This document shows positions 38,274 through 50,979 of a DNA stretch of 64,000 bases, piece by piece. This DNA is from Citrobacter freundii ATCC 8090 = MTCC 1658 = NBRC 12681 (GTDB taxonomy: Bacteria; Pseudomonadota; Gammaproteobacteria; Enterobacterales; Enterobacteriaceae): the NCBI RefSeq assembly GCF_011064845.1, contig NZ_CP049015.1:4526001-4590000 (forward strand), read 5' to 3'. The first letter of the stretch is position 1, and each line of letters opens with the position of its first letter. A model generated the notes under the pieces. That model saw only the letters and a program-made list of their open reading frames with translations. It did no database searches and had not been told where the DNA came from. The position numbers were made by a program, and so were the translations under genes.

Positions 38274-38779
38274 TATTCACCTTCCTCCGTATGCTGACGT
38301 CTTCTCACTCGCCAGACCACTACACCTACCAGCAACAACAACAGGCACGGCAACGCCCACAGCAGCAGCGTTTGCTCATTCAGCGGCGGATTATAACGAA
38401 CGAAGTCACCGTAACGCTCGGTCATCCAGGTGGTTATCTCAGCTTCACTTTTCCCTTCCGCCACCATGCTATAAACCTGATGGCGCATACTGACCGCTAC
38501 CGGCGCATTGGATTCCAGCAAATTTTGGTTTTGGCACTGTGGACAACGCAGTTGGCTGGCAATAGACAGCGCTTGTTCCTGCTGCTGCGGGTTGGCAAAC
38601 GTCCATGTGTCCACAACCTGGGCATGCGTAGCGAAAGTAATGAAAAACAGGACGAGCGTTAAGAGTAATAACTTTCTGCCGGATGGCGCTGCGCTTATCC
38701 GGCCTACGGTTTGCGCACCTTGTAGGCCGGATAAGGCGTTTACGCCGCCATCCGGCAACGCTGTGATTAATTTACGCAT
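38273..38779 (-). CDS. nrfF: Heme lyase subunit NrfF (CcmH-like), signal region interrupted by a BIME
   Basis: 168 residues as read; E. coli NrfF is about 127. The core is a CcmH/CycL-type redox domain with LRCPQCQNQ, followed by a membrane anchor (about 141-158). The first residues MRKLITA and the hydrophobic stretch [19 protein letters not shown] are separated by about 27 residues encoded entirely by a BIME (38677-38758), in frame and without a stop. The ATG overlaps the nrfE stop (ATGCGTAA), as expected for coupling. No ATG, GTG or TTG follows the BIME before the mature part, so the extended N-region seems to be real. NrfF acts in the periplasm as a thiol component of the NrfEFG heme lyase. 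Confidence 0.82.
   Translation of the reverse strand: MRKLITALPDGGVNALSGLQGAQTVGRISAAPSGRKLLLLTLVLFFITFATHAQVVDTWTFANPQQQEQALSIASQLRCPQCQNQNLLESNAPVAVSMRHQVYSMVAEGKSEAEITTWMTERYGDFVRYNPPLNEQTLLLWALPCLLLLLVGVVVWRVRRRQHTEEGE
38677..38758. repeat. BIME inside the nrfF reading frame
   Basis: Two inverted REP units (tgccggatggcgctgc to cttatccggcctac, and gtaggccggataagg to gccatccggcaa). On the nrfF strand it encodes [20 protein letters not shown] and SAAPSG without a stop. Confidence 0.9.
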
Positions 38780-40439
38780 CGCGTTTCCTTCCTCGCCATC
38801 CGCTCAGCAGCGCGCCAAAGACCATTAATAGTCCCCCACCCCAAATCCAGCGCACGCCGGTCTGCACGTACAAGCGCATGGCATAACGGTCTGGTCCGGT
38901 TTTTTCACCCATTACCGCATACCAGTCATGCATCAGGTTCCATCGGATCCCCGGCTCCATCATCTGTTGACGACGCGCGGCATAGAAGCGCCTTTCAGGT
39001 TGCAGGCTGCCAATGCGTTTTTCATTGTGCCACAGCGTGATCTGCGCTTTTTCACTGGTGTAGTTACCTTTGGCTTCCAGGTCGAGACGCTCAAAACGGA
39101 AAATGTAACCCGCCAGTTCAACCTGCTGCCCAGGGCTCAGGTTCAGGCTTATCTCCTGACGGCTACCGCTGGAAAAGACGATCCCCGCCGCAAACACCAG
39201 CACTCCGGCATGCGCCAGCAGTGCCGGAAGTTGGATGCGGAAAGACACTTTGCGGCTTCTGACCATTGCCAGCACAATAACCAGCAGCATCAGTAGGCCA
39301 AAGGGCAGCGTAGCGCGGTTAAAGTACGGTGCACCCACGGAAAGCCGCCCCCAGCCGAACAGCCCGTAAATCATCGGGTAGAGCGTGCCAATCAGCACAA
39401 TCAGCAGCACCGCACTAAAGAGCAGCAGCGCAACCAGAATCAGCATCTCGCGTGACCAACCGCCAAAACGAGCATTCTGCCGGACTTGCTGGCCCCGCCA
39501 GGCGTACAGCCCGAGCGACGCCAGACTCAACACGGTAAACAGCGCAAACAGCGGCGCGGCACGAACGTTATCCAGCGCGAAAGCATGCACCGAAACGAGA
39601 ATGCCGGAACGCACAATCAGCGTCCCCAGCAGCGATAAAATCAGCGTGACGATCGCCAGCAGCAGCGACCAGTGGCGGAAGATCCCGCGCTGGCGCGTGA
39701 TATACAGGCTATGTAGCAGCGCGCTGGCGGAAAGCCAGGGTAATAAGGAAGCGTTTTCTACCGGGTCCCAGAACCACCAGCCGCCCCAGCCCAACTCGCA
39801 GTAGGCCCACCAGGAGCCGAGGATAATCCCCAGCGTCAGCGCGCACCAGCCGGGCAAGGCCCAGCGCCAGCACACCCAGGCGCTCTGCGCATTAAAGTCA
39901 CTACGTAGCAGCGAGGCCAGCGCCACGCCTGCCGCCACCATCAAACCACCGTAACCCAGGTACAGCAGCGGTGGATGGAGGATTAACCCAAGATGTTGCA
40001 GCATCGGGTTAAGGTCGCGTCCTTCAATGGCTGGCGGAAAGATACGCACGAACGGATCGGACCATACCACCACAAACAGCAGCAGCAGGGCCGTTATCAT
40101 TGAAAGGACGCAGAGCGTCAGTGGAAACAGCGCGTTGGTATTACGCCGATAGCGAAGAGCAAACAGCGCGCTCCAGGCTGAAAGAAACAGCACCCACAGC
40201 AGCAGCGATCCTTCATGACCGCCCCACACCGCCGCCAGTTTTAATCCCCACGGCAGCAGGCTGTAGCTGTGCTGGGCAACGTAGACCACCGAAAAATCGC
40301 TGGTCAAAAAGCAGAATACCAGAATGGTAAAGGCCAGTAGCAGCAGGGCAAATTGCGTCCACACGCCCACGCTTGCCAGGCGCATCACCCCTTGCCAGCG
40401 CTGCCGGACACCTACCAACACGGCAAGCGGGGTCAACAC
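38772..40439 (-). CDS. nrfE: Heme lyase NrfE (CcmF family)
   Basis: 555 residues from a GTG at 40437-40439, close to the about 552 of E. coli NrfE. It is a polytopic membrane protein with the WWD heme-handling motif GWGGWWFWDPVENASLLPWL and conserved periplasmic histidines (GGHEGS; HPPLLYLGYGG). It is the core of the NrfEFG lyase for the NrfA active-site heme. The frame stays open upstream to 40502, encoding DVLLPEAGFLALLLSLGVN, which resembles the first helix of CcmF proteins. A CTG at 40497-40499, preceded by aaggtgat, may be the true start (575 aa). The gene overlaps nrfF. Confidence 0.9.
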   Translation of the reverse strand: MLTPLAVLVGVRQRWQGVMRLASVGVWTQFALLLLAFTILVFCFLTSDFSVVYVAQHSYSLLPWGLKLAAVWGGHEGSLLLWVLFLSAWSALFALRYRRNTNALFPLTLCVLSMITALLLLFVVVWSDPFVRIFPPAIEGRDLNPMLQHLGLILHPPLLYLGYGGLMVAAGVALASLLRSDFNAQSAWVCWRWALPGWCALTLGIILGSWWAYCELGWGGWWFWDPVENASLLPWLSASALLHSLYITRQRGIFRHWSLLLAIVTLILSLLGTLIVRSGILVSVHAFALDNVRAAPLFALFTVLSLASLGLYAWRGQQVRQNARFGGWSREMLILVALLLFSAVLLIVLIGTLYPMIYGLFGWGRLSVGAPYFNRATLPFGLLMLLVIVLAMVRSRKVSFRIQLPALLAHAGVLVFAAGIVFSSGSRQEISLNLSPGQQVELAGYIFRFERLDLEAKGNYTSEKAQITLWHNEKRIGSLQPERRFYAARRQQMMEPGIRWNLMHDWYAVMGEKTGPDRYAMRLYVQTGVRWIWGGGLLMVFGALLSGWRGRKRDA

Positions 40440-40507
40440 GTTGACCCCGAGGCTTAATAACAGCGCCAGAAAACCGGCTTCAGGAAGGAGAACGTCCAGA
40501 TATCACC

Positions 40508-41464
40508 TTACGCAACGGTTAGCTGACCCGCATAGAGGATAAAAAAGCGCAGCAGCAGTACGCCGGTCAGGCTGGCGCCGCACACTGCCAGCACGCCATG
40601 AAACGTCGAACTGCGGTTGGCCCAGGGTTTTAGCAGCATCGGCAGTATCAACCCAAGCCCGGCCACGCCAAGCCAGAACCACCAGGTCCAGAATCCGCCG
40701 CCCAGTGCCGCCGCCAGCGCACGCATTTTGCCGTCATCGCCCAGCGCCAGACCAACAAAGAACGCCGCCAGCAGGAAGATCTCCAGCCATACGACCGGGA
40801 CTTCCATGCGATGCACAAAGTGCGCTTCCGTACTGTGCGGATTGCTACGATGACGTAACGCCATGGCGATCAGCGCCACTGCCGCACCGGAGGAGATCCC
40901 GGAGAACAGGAACAGCACCGGCAGGATCGGGTTATTCAGGAACGGGTAGGATTTCAGCGCCGACAGCAGGAACCCGGTATACGCCCCGAGCAGAACCGCC
41001 AGCACCAGCATCAGCGTCTCAAGCGCGCGATGGAACGGCGTGATTAGCGTCAGTAGTTTTGACACAATCGTCAGTCGCGGCACGAACCGCTGTTGCAGGA
41101 CAATTACCTCTTTTTCAAAGATTTTTGCCAGCCACAGCACTAACACCACCATGTACAACTGGAACAGCATGACCCCCATCGACATCACCGAGGTGAAGCT
41201 GTAGTGGAACATCAGTTTCCAGAAAGTCCATGGACGCGTCAGGTGGAACACCAGAATCAGCAAACCGAGGATAATTGCCCCCGGCCCTAACACCAGCGTG
41301 GTGCGCAGCAGCGTGCTGTCTGAACCGCCCGCCTCCGGATGGAAGCGACGCAGCAGAATCGCCAACGTGACCAGTCCGGCAGAGATACCTATCAGGAACA
41401 GATAGATGGCAATGGGCCAGTCCCACACCAGTGATTCAAAATGAAATGCAGAAGCGGATGTCAT
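40508..41464 (-). CDS. nrfD: NrfD, membrane quinol dehydrogenase subunit
   Basis: 318 residues of the NrfD/PsrC family with about eight transmembrane helices. It oxidises menaquinol in the membrane and passes electrons to the NrfC iron-sulfur protein, which feeds NrfB and NrfA. Size and N-terminus ([21 protein letters not shown]) match the family. It starts within the nrfC stop (ATGA). Confidence 0.95.
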   Translation of the reverse strand: MTSASAFHFESLVWDWPIAIYLFLIGISAGLVTLAILLRRFHPEAGGSDSTLLRTTLVLGPGAIILGLLILVFHLTRPWTFWKLMFHYSFTSVMSMGVMLFQLYMVVLVLWLAKIFEKEVIVLQQRFVPRLTIVSKLLTLITPFHRALETLMLVLAVLLGAYTGFLLSALKSYPFLNNPILPVLFLFSGISSGAAVALIAMALRHRSNPHSTEAHFVHRMEVPVVWLEIFLLAAFFVGLALGDDGKMRALAAALGGGFWTWWFWLGVAGLGLILPMLLKPWANRSSTFHGVLAVCGASLTGVLLLRFFILYAGQLTVA

Positions 41465-42132
41465 TGGCTCACCTCCCCAAATTTAAAGGGAACGCGGTAG
41501 ACCTTCGGTTTTGTACCCAACGCCAGTTTGTAACGGTAGGTAGTTTTCTGCTGCAACAAACGGGATATATCGCTGTTGGGATCGTCCAGATTACCAAACG
41601 TCAGCGCCTTCGTCGGGCATGACTCAACGCAGGCGGGCTGTTTGCCCGCTTTCAGGTTGGTTTTCCGGCAGAAATCGCATTTATCCGCCGTTTTGCTCAC
41701 CGGATGGATAAACCGTACGCGATAAGGACACGCGGCGATACAGTACTGGCAGCCAACGCAAAGGTCCGGGTTCACATCCACAATGCCGCTGGCGGCATCG
41801 CGATACGATGCCCCCGTCGGGCAGACGTCAACGCAGGGAGCGTGGTCGCAATGCTGGCACGAGTGACGGAAGAAGCGATACTTCACATCAGGAAATGTCC
41901 CTTGCGGCTCACTGCGGATAATCGTCAGACGCGATACGCCTTCCGGCACGTTGTTAACTTCCCGACAAGCATCCATGCAGGCCGTACAGCCAATGCATAA
42001 AGACTCATCATGAACCATACCGTAACGCACGCCATTGATGTTCAGCGTCTTCGCCACAACGCGCCCCGCCGTCCCGCTCACTGCCACCAGCGCGCCGACG
42101 CCGGTGATAAACTGGCGACGAGAGCAACTCAT
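41461..42132 (-). CDS. nrfC: NrfC, periplasmic 4[4Fe-4S] ferredoxin-type subunit
   Basis: 223 residues. The Tat signal [14 protein letters not shown] is near the N-terminus. Four ferredoxin clusters are visible: [37 protein letters not shown], and CDFC with CVESCP. It carries electrons from NrfD to the pentaheme NrfB. It overlaps nrfB and nrfD by 4 bp each. Confidence 0.96.
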   Translation of the reverse strand: MSCSRRQFITGVGALVAVSGTAGRVVAKTLNINGVRYGMVHDESLCIGCTACMDACREVNNVPEGVSRLTIIRSEPQGTFPDVKYRFFRHSCQHCDHAPCVDVCPTGASYRDAASGIVDVNPDLCVGCQYCIAACPYRVRFIHPVSKTADKCDFCRKTNLKAGKQPACVESCPTKALTFGNLDDPNSDISRLLQQKTTYRYKLALGTKPKVYRVPFKFGEVSQ

Positions 42133-42701
42133 GGATGCTCCTTAAGCAACGGAACCGACGCCGGGTTAAAGTTCGGATTGTTACGTTGATCGCTGTGGCA
42201 ATCGACGCAAATCTTGATCCGTCCTTTATCGCTCAGCGTCTGCATCGTGTCTTGCTTCGGATGCAGTGAGTGACAGCTGGCACACGCCACTTTGGTTACG
42301 TGGACATCGTGCGGCCAGAACGCTTTTTGCAACTGCTCAGGCAGGTGACAGGACATACAGACACTGTTCTGCTGCTCCACGTTGTACATCGGCTCATTAA
42401 AGCGCATCACATCTTTCACCCCTTCGCGGTGGTTCGGTGACGGCTGGCCGTGACAATTGGTGCAGGTGACAGGCAGTTTGTTATTCGGGTTGATGGCTTC
42501 CGCATGCTTACCATGCATGCCTTCGGTATCCGGCTTGTGACAGTCCAGACAGGCGGCATCCGGATTACGCTGTTGGGTAACCGTCCAGCGTTGATCCGAC
42601 TCCTGCGGCGTTGGCGTGGCAGTGATTCCACTCAGGCTCCATAACAAGCCTGACGCCAGCACCCCAGCAGTTAATAACGAACGTAATACGCTCATATTCA
42701 C
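42129..42701 (-). CDS. nrfB: NrfB, pentaheme c-type cytochrome
   Basis: 190 residues with a signal peptide (about 1-27) and five CXXCH motifs: CLDCH, CTNCH, CMSCH, CASCH and CVDCH. NrfB is the small periplasmic electron carrier that reduces NrfA. All five hemes use the standard CXXCH, so the general Ccm system matures it. It lies 38 bp after nrfA. Confidence 0.96.
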   Translation of the reverse strand: MNMSVLRSLLTAGVLASGLLWSLSGITATPTPQESDQRWTVTQQRNPDAACLDCHKPDTEGMHGKHAEAINPNNKLPVTCTNCHGQPSPNHREGVKDVMRFNEPMYNVEQQNSVCMSCHLPEQLQKAFWPHDVHVTKVACASCHSLHPKQDTMQTLSDKGRIKICVDCHSDQRNNPNFNPASVPLLKEHP

Positions 42702-42739
42702 TCCGTTGAGTTATCCGCCCCTTGCGGGGCGAAATGGGG

Positions 42740-44609
<1,870 letters not shown>

Positions 44610-46568
44610 ATGAGCCAAATACATAAACACGCTATTCCCGCAAACATTGCGGATCGTTGCCTGATAAATCCGGAGCAGTACGCAGAGAAATACCAGCAAT
44701 CCGTTAACGAACCCGACACATTTTGGGGCGAACAGGGAAAAATTCTTGATTGGATCAAGCCGTACAGCCAGGTGAAGAACACTTCCTTCGCACCAGGCAA
44801 CGTGTCGATTAAATGGTACGAAGACGGCACCCTGAATCTGGCCGCAAACTGCCTTGACCGCCACCTGCAGGCAAACGGCGATCGTACCGCCATCATCTGG
44901 GAAGGCGATGACGCAACCCAAAGCAAAAACATTACCTATCGCGAGTTGCATCGCGATGTCTGCCGTTTCGCCAATACGCTACTGGATTTAGGCATTAAAA
45001 AAGGTGACGTGGTGGCCATTTATATGCCGATGGTGCCGGAAGCTGCGGTCGCCATGCTAGCCTGTGCCCGTATTGGCGCGGTGCATTCGGTCATCTTCGG
45101 TGGTTTCTCACCGGAAGCCGTCGCCGGACGTATTATCGACTCCAATTCACGCCTGGTGATCACCGCCGACGAAGGCGTACGCGCCGGGCGCGCTATCCCA
45201 CTGAAAAAGAACGTCGATGATGCGCTGAAAAATCCAAATGTGAAAACCGTTGAACATGTGATCGTTCTCAAACGTACCGGTGGAAAAACGGAATGGCAGG
45301 AAGGTCGCGACCTGTGGTGGTCCGATCTTATCGAGAAGGCCAGCTCAGAACACCAGCCGGAAGAGATGAACGCGGAAGATCCGCTGTTTATCCTGTATAC
45401 CTCCGGCTCAACCGGTAAGCCGAAAGGCGTACTGCACACTACCGGCGGGTATCTGGTCTACGCTGCAACTACCTTTAAGTATGTGTTTGATTACCATCAG
45501 GGCGATATCTATTGGTGTACCGCTGACGTAGGCTGGGTAACCGGGCACAGCTACCTGCTGTACGGTCCGTTGGCCTGCGGCGCAACCACGCTGATGTTCG
45601 AAGGCGTGCCAAACTGGCCTACCCCGGCGCGTATGTCGCAGGTTGTGGACAAGCATCAGGTCAATATTCTGTATACCGCACCGACCGCCATTCGCGCCCT
45701 GATGGCGGAAGGCGATAAAGCGATTGAAGGCACTGACCGTTCGTCACTGCGTATCCTGGGTTCAGTTGGCGAGCCGATCAACCCAGAAGCATGGGAGTGG
45801 TACTGGAAGAAGATCGGCAACGAAAAATGCCCGGTCGTCGATACCTGGTGGCAGACTGAAACCGGTGGATTCATGATTACCCCGCTGCCGGGCGCCACCG
45901 AACTGAAAGCCGGTTCTGCAACCCGTCCATTCTTTGGCGTACAGCCTGCGATTGTCGATAACGAAGGTAATCCGCTGGAAGGCGCGACCGAAGGCAATCT
46001 GGTGATTACCGACTCGTGGCCGGGCCAGGCGAGAACGCTGTTTGGCGATCACGAACGCTTTGAGCAAACCTACTTCTCTACCTTCAAGAATATGTACTTC
46101 AGCGGCGACGGCGCGCGCCGTGACGAAGATGGCTATTACTGGATCACCGGACGTGTGGACGATGTGCTGAACGTCTCCGGCCACCGTCTGGGAACGGCTG
46201 AAATCGAATCGGCGCTGGTGTCGCATCCGAAGATTGCCGAAGCCGCGGTGGTAGGGATTCCGCATAATATTAAAGGCCAGGCGATCTACGCTTACGTCAC
46301 GCTGAATCACGGTGAAGAGCCGTCACCTGAGTTGTACGCCGAGGTTCGCAACTGGGTGCGTAAAGAAATTGGCCCGCTGGCAACGCCAGACGTGCTGCAC
46401 TGGACCGACTCACTGCCGAAAACCCGCTCCGGCAAAATCATGCGCCGTATTCTGCGTAAAATCGCGGCGGGCGATACCAGCAATCTGGGCGATACCTCGA
46501 CTCTCGCCGATCCTGGCGTCGTGGAGAAACTGCTCGAAGAGAAGCAGGCCATCGCGATGCCATCATAA
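44610..46568 (+). CDS. acs: Acetyl-CoA synthetase Acs
   Basis: 652 residues, the E. coli length. It is an AMP-forming synthetase with the P-loop-like [10 protein letters not shown] (about 264-273), [10 protein letters not shown] and the C-terminal acetylatable lysine in SGKIMRR (about residue 609), which is the target of reversible acetylation. It activates acetate for scavenging. The ribosome site aaggagaacaaaagcc precedes the ATG. It is the first gene of acs-yjcH-actP, but a REP-like unit, a hairpin and an ERIC element separate it from yjcH. Confidence 0.97.
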   Translation: MSQIHKHAIPANIADRCLINPEQYAEKYQQSVNEPDTFWGEQGKILDWIKPYSQVKNTSFAPGNVSIKWYEDGTLNLAANCLDRHLQANGDRTAIIWEGDDATQSKNITYRELHRDVCRFANTLLDLGIKKGDVVAIYMPMVPEAAVAMLACARIGAVHSVIFGGFSPEAVAGRIIDSNSRLVITADEGVRAGRAIPLKKNVDDALKNPNVKTVEHVIVLKRTGGKTEWQEGRDLWWSDLIEKASSEHQPEEMNAEDPLFILYTSGSTGKPKGVLHTTGGYLVYAATTFKYVFDYHQGDIYWCTADVGWVTGHSYLLYGPLACGATTLMFEGVPNWPTPARMSQVVDKHQVNILYTAPTAIRALMAEGDKAIEGTDRSSLRILGSVGEPINPEAWEWYWKKIGNEKCPVVDTWWQTETGGFMITPLPGATELKAGSATRPFFGVQPAIVDNEGNPLEGATEGNLVITDSWPGQARTLFGDHERFEQTYFSTFKNMYFSGDGARRDEDGYYWITGRVDDVLNVSGHRLGTAEIESALVSHPKIAEAAVVGIPHNIKGQAIYAYVTLNHGEEPSPELYAEVRNWVRKEIGPLATPDVLHWTDSLPKTRSGKIMRRILRKIAAGDTSNLGDTSTLADPGVVEKLLEEKQAIAMPS

Positions 46569-46582
46569 CCATAACTGTGAAA

Positions 46583-46613
46583 TGCCCGATGGCGCGCAGC
46601 TTATCGGGTCTAC
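46583..46613. repeat. REP-like unit after acs
   Basis: tgcccgatggcgcgcagc then ttatcgggtctac. A divergent REP in the acs-yjcH spacer. Confidence 0.6.
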
Positions 46614-46628
46614 AAATCCTATCCCTAC

Positions 46629-46648
46629 CCCTCCCCTGACCGGGAGGG
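46629..46648 (+). terminator. Hairpin between acs and yjcH (possible attenuator)
   Basis: 7-bp stem ccctccc / gggaggg with loop ctgacc, followed by aaatataaaaa rather than a T run. It may protect the acs message instead of terminating it. Confidence 0.45.
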
Positions 46649-46658
46649 AAATATAAAA

Positions 46659-46789
46659 ACCCTCCCCCAAAGGATTTCGCGTTGCAGGAAGGCGGCAAGC
46701 GAGCACATCCCCAGGAGCATAGTTCACTATGTGACTGGGGTGGGCGAGTGCGGCCAACGCACCTGCGGCGTGAAAGACGAAGGGGGTAT
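46659..46789. repeat. ERIC element between acs and yjcH
   Basis: About 130 bp with the ERIC hallmarks gttgcaggaaggcggcaagc, ccccaggagc, a central inverted repeat, gtgactggggtgggcg and complementary ends (accctccccc / gggggtat). The yjcH ribosome site lies just outside its right end. Confidence 0.9.
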
Positions 46790-46805
46790 CTCTGGAGACT
46801 CTGTG

Positions 46806-48766
<1,961 letters not shown>

Positions 48767-48775
48767 CCTCCCCTC

Positions 48776-48799
48776 TCCTCCGGCTTTCAGGCCGGAGGA
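48776..48799. terminator. Bidirectional terminator between actP and the LrgB-type gene
   Basis: 9-bp stem tcctccggc / gccggagga with loop tttcag, between convergent genes. The T run after it is short. Confidence 0.65.
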
Positions 48800-48811
48800 T
48801 TACATCCTTTC

Positions 48812-49501
48812 TTAGAACATCAGCCTCGCGACCAGCGGCGCCACCAATACCATCACCACACCGGAAAGCATCATCACCAGGCTGGCAACTACGCCCTCTT
48901 GCTGACCAAGCTCATAAGAGCGCGCCGTGCCTGCCCCGTGCGATGCGGCGCCAAATCCTGCGCCTTTCGCCATTCCTTCACGAATGGAAAGGCGTAAAAA
49001 CAGCACATCGCCGACCGCCATGCCGAATACGCCGGTCACCACCACGAACAAGGCCACCAGGTCCGGCTGCCCGCCCAATGGCTCTGCCGCTGCCAGCGCA
49101 AATGGCGTGGTGACGGAACGCACCGCCAGACTGCGTTGGATCTCATCAGGCAACATAAACAGACGCGCCAGCCACACGGAACTGGTGACGGCCACCAGCG
49201 TTGCCGTTACCACGCCCGCCGTCAGCGACATCCAGTGACGCTTAATCACCGCAAGGTTGTCATACACCGGAACGGCAAAGGCGATGGTCGCCGGTCCTAA
49301 CAACCACAGCAACCAGTGCGATTCACCAATATAGTTTTGCCAGGAGATATGGCCGAAGACTAGCATCAGCACCAGCAGGGCTGGGGTGAGAACTAATGGC
49401 ATCAGCGGTAATTTACGAAAACGGCGATACAAACGCTTATTAGCAAAGTAGATACCCAGCGTAATCACCAGACACAGCACGCTTAGCTGAAAATTACTCA
49501 C
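48812..49501 (-). CDS. LrgB/CidB-family membrane protein
   Basis: 229 residues with about six hydrophobic segments. The LrgB family core is in the second half: RSVTTPFALAAAEPLGGQPDLVALFVVVTGVFGM, then GAASHGAGTARSYELG. The family (CidB, LrgB, YohK, plant PLGG1) has been linked to holin/antiholin-like control of autolysis and to transport of small organic acids such as glycolate or pyruvate. It overlaps the LrgA-like gene by 8 bp. Here it sits directly after the acetate/glycolate operon. I give no gene name because paralogues (for example yohJK) exist elsewhere in these genomes. Confidence 0.88.
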   Translation of the reverse strand: MSNFQLSVLCLVITLGIYFANKRLYRRFRKLPLMPLVLTPALLVLMLVFGHISWQNYIGESHWLLWLLGPATIAFAVPVYDNLAVIKRHWMSLTAGVVTATLVAVTSSVWLARLFMLPDEIQRSLAVRSVTTPFALAAAEPLGGQPDLVALFVVVTGVFGMAVGDVLFLRLSIREGMAKGAGFGAASHGAGTARSYELGQQEGVVASLVMMLSGVVMVLVAPLVARLMF

Positions 49502-49904
49502 GGTTTAGCCTGCTCATTTCATAGCGATACACTTTATCCACCACCCACGCCGTTGCGCCGAGCACCATCAGCGTACTGATCGCAATGACGGCAAATATAC
49601 GCCAGCCATCAACCAGCAACAGCTGCGTGTAGTTCACAACGGCGACCACCGCCGGGACAAAAAATAGCAGCATTTCAGCCAGTAACCAGCGAGCACCTGC
49701 GCGAATCCAGTTCAGCGGGATAACCCGGCAGACAATTAACGCCAGCATCAGCACCATCCCTACCAGGTTGGCAGGAAGCGGCAGATGCAGCCAGGAGACA
49801 AGATATTGAGCAAATACAAAGAGACCTGCGTACAACAGAACCTGAACGGGGATCTGGAGTCGATGAATAACAGCAGGCGTCACGCGGCTTATCGCCACAG
49901 CCAT
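49494..49904 (-). CDS. LrgA/CidA-family membrane protein
   Basis: 136 residues with four predicted membrane helices (about 17-37, 40-58, 70-90, 97-120) and the family pattern LPLPANLVGMVLMLALI. It is the usual partner of an LrgB protein, encoded just upstream and overlapping it. It resembles a holin in topology. It may form a channel or transporter for a small carboxylate with the LrgB-type protein. It is divergent from the LysR gene, with 101 bp between. Confidence 0.87.
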   Translation of the reverse strand: MAVAISRVTPAVIHRLQIPVQVLLYAGLFVFAQYLVSWLHLPLPANLVGMVLMLALIVCRVIPLNWIRAGARWLLAEMLLFFVPAVVAVVNYTQLLLVDGWRIFAVIAISTLMVLGATAWVVDKVYRYEMSRLNRE

Positions 49905-50005
49905 GAGGGTATGTCCTTAAAAAATAGAGAGCGCCAGTATAGAGAGCCCCCGTCCAGGACTGAAATGAATTAAACTCATTGCAGGCATAGTCTTAAGGAA
50001 TAATC

Positions 50006-50896
50006 ATGGATATCAGAACGCTGCGATATTTTGTTGAGGTGGTTCGTCAGCAGAGCTTTACTCGCGCAGCGGAGAAGCTTTTTGTCACCCAGCCCACCAT
50101 CAGCAAGATGTTGAAGAACCTTGAAGACGAGCTTAATTGCACGTTGCTCATCCGCGACGGGCGGCGGTTGTTGTTAACCGACACCGGGCAGGTCGTTTTC
50201 GAACGCGGCCTGGCGATCCTCGCTGAGTTTCGCCAGCTTGAAGCCGAACTTAGCGACATTAATCACCTCAACAGGGGTGTGCTGCGCCTCGGTATCCCGC
50301 CGATGGTCGGTATGTTGATGGCCGGGCCTATCAGCCTGTTTCGCCAGCGCTATTCCGGCGTTGAGCTGAAGGTCTCTGAATTTGGCGGCTTAACCGTCCA
50401 GCAGGCGGTGATGAACGGCGATCTGGATGTCGCGATGACCGCGCTGCCGGTTGAAGAAGAGAGTGGTCTGGCGACCCTACCGCTTTTCAGTCATCCGCTC
50501 TGCGTGCTGGTCCCCCGCTCCGGTCAGTGGACAACATGCGAATCCATTTCCCCCGAGGCACTGGCGGAACATCCGCTACTGATCTACAACGAAGATTTCG
50601 CGTTGAGCCGCCAATTGCTTGAGCTGTTTAGCCAACACAACGTCAAGCCCCGCATCGCGGTACGCAGCGGGCAGTGGGATTTTCTGGCTGCGATGGTACA
50701 AGCCGGAGTCGGGATTGCCATTTTACCGGAGCCGATTTGCCAGCGCCTGGATAAGCAAACGTTGCGCTGGATCCCTCTGGAGAGTGATTTACGCTGGCAG
50801 TTGGGCATGATTTGGCGCGAAGGCGTGTATCTGTCGCACAGCGCCCAGGCGTGGCTCAAATGCTGTGAAGGGTTTTGGCTACCGCAAGCGTCGTAA
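50006..50896 (+). CDS. LysR-family regulator, probable regulator of the adjacent LrgA/LrgB pair
   Basis: 296 residues. The N-terminal LysR winged helix (about 1-60; SFTRAAEKLFVTQPTISKMLKNLEDEL) is followed by a periplasmic-binding-like effector domain (about 90-290). The divergent layout with an LrgA/LrgB pair is the same as that of CidR/CidAB in Gram-positive bacteria, where acetate-related metabolism is the signal. Control of the pair at 48812-49904 is therefore likely. The ATG follows taaggaataatc. A BIME separates it from the convergent yjcE. Confidence 0.88.
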   Translation: MDIRTLRYFVEVVRQQSFTRAAEKLFVTQPTISKMLKNLEDELNCTLLIRDGRRLLLTDTGQVVFERGLAILAEFRQLEAELSDINHLNRGVLRLGIPPMVGMLMAGPISLFRQRYSGVELKVSEFGGLTVQQAVMNGDLDVAMTALPVEEESGLATLPLFSHPLCVLVPRSGQWTTCESISPEALAEHPLLIYNEDFALSRQLLELFSQHNVKPRIAVRSGQWDFLAAMVQAGVGIAILPEPICQRLDKQTLRWIPLESDLRWQLGMIWREGVYLSHSAQAWLKCCEGFWLPQAS

Positions 50897-50898
50897 AA

Positions 50899-50972
50899 TG
50901 CCGGATGCGGCGCAAACGCCTTATCCGGCCTACATCGGTTTTGTAGGCCTGATAAGCGTAGCGCATCAGGCA
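50899..50972. repeat. BIME between the LysR gene and yjcE
   Basis: Unit 1 tgccggatgcggc to cttatccggcctac, and an inverted unit 2 gtaggcctgataagc to gcatcaggca. It lies between convergent genes. Confidence 0.88.
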
Positions 50973-50979
50973 CTCTCGT

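Noticed and set aside
46731..46805. Longer N-terminus for yjcH
   Set aside because: The extra 25 residues are encoded by the ERIC element and absent from the family; the ATG at 46806 has its own ribosome site.
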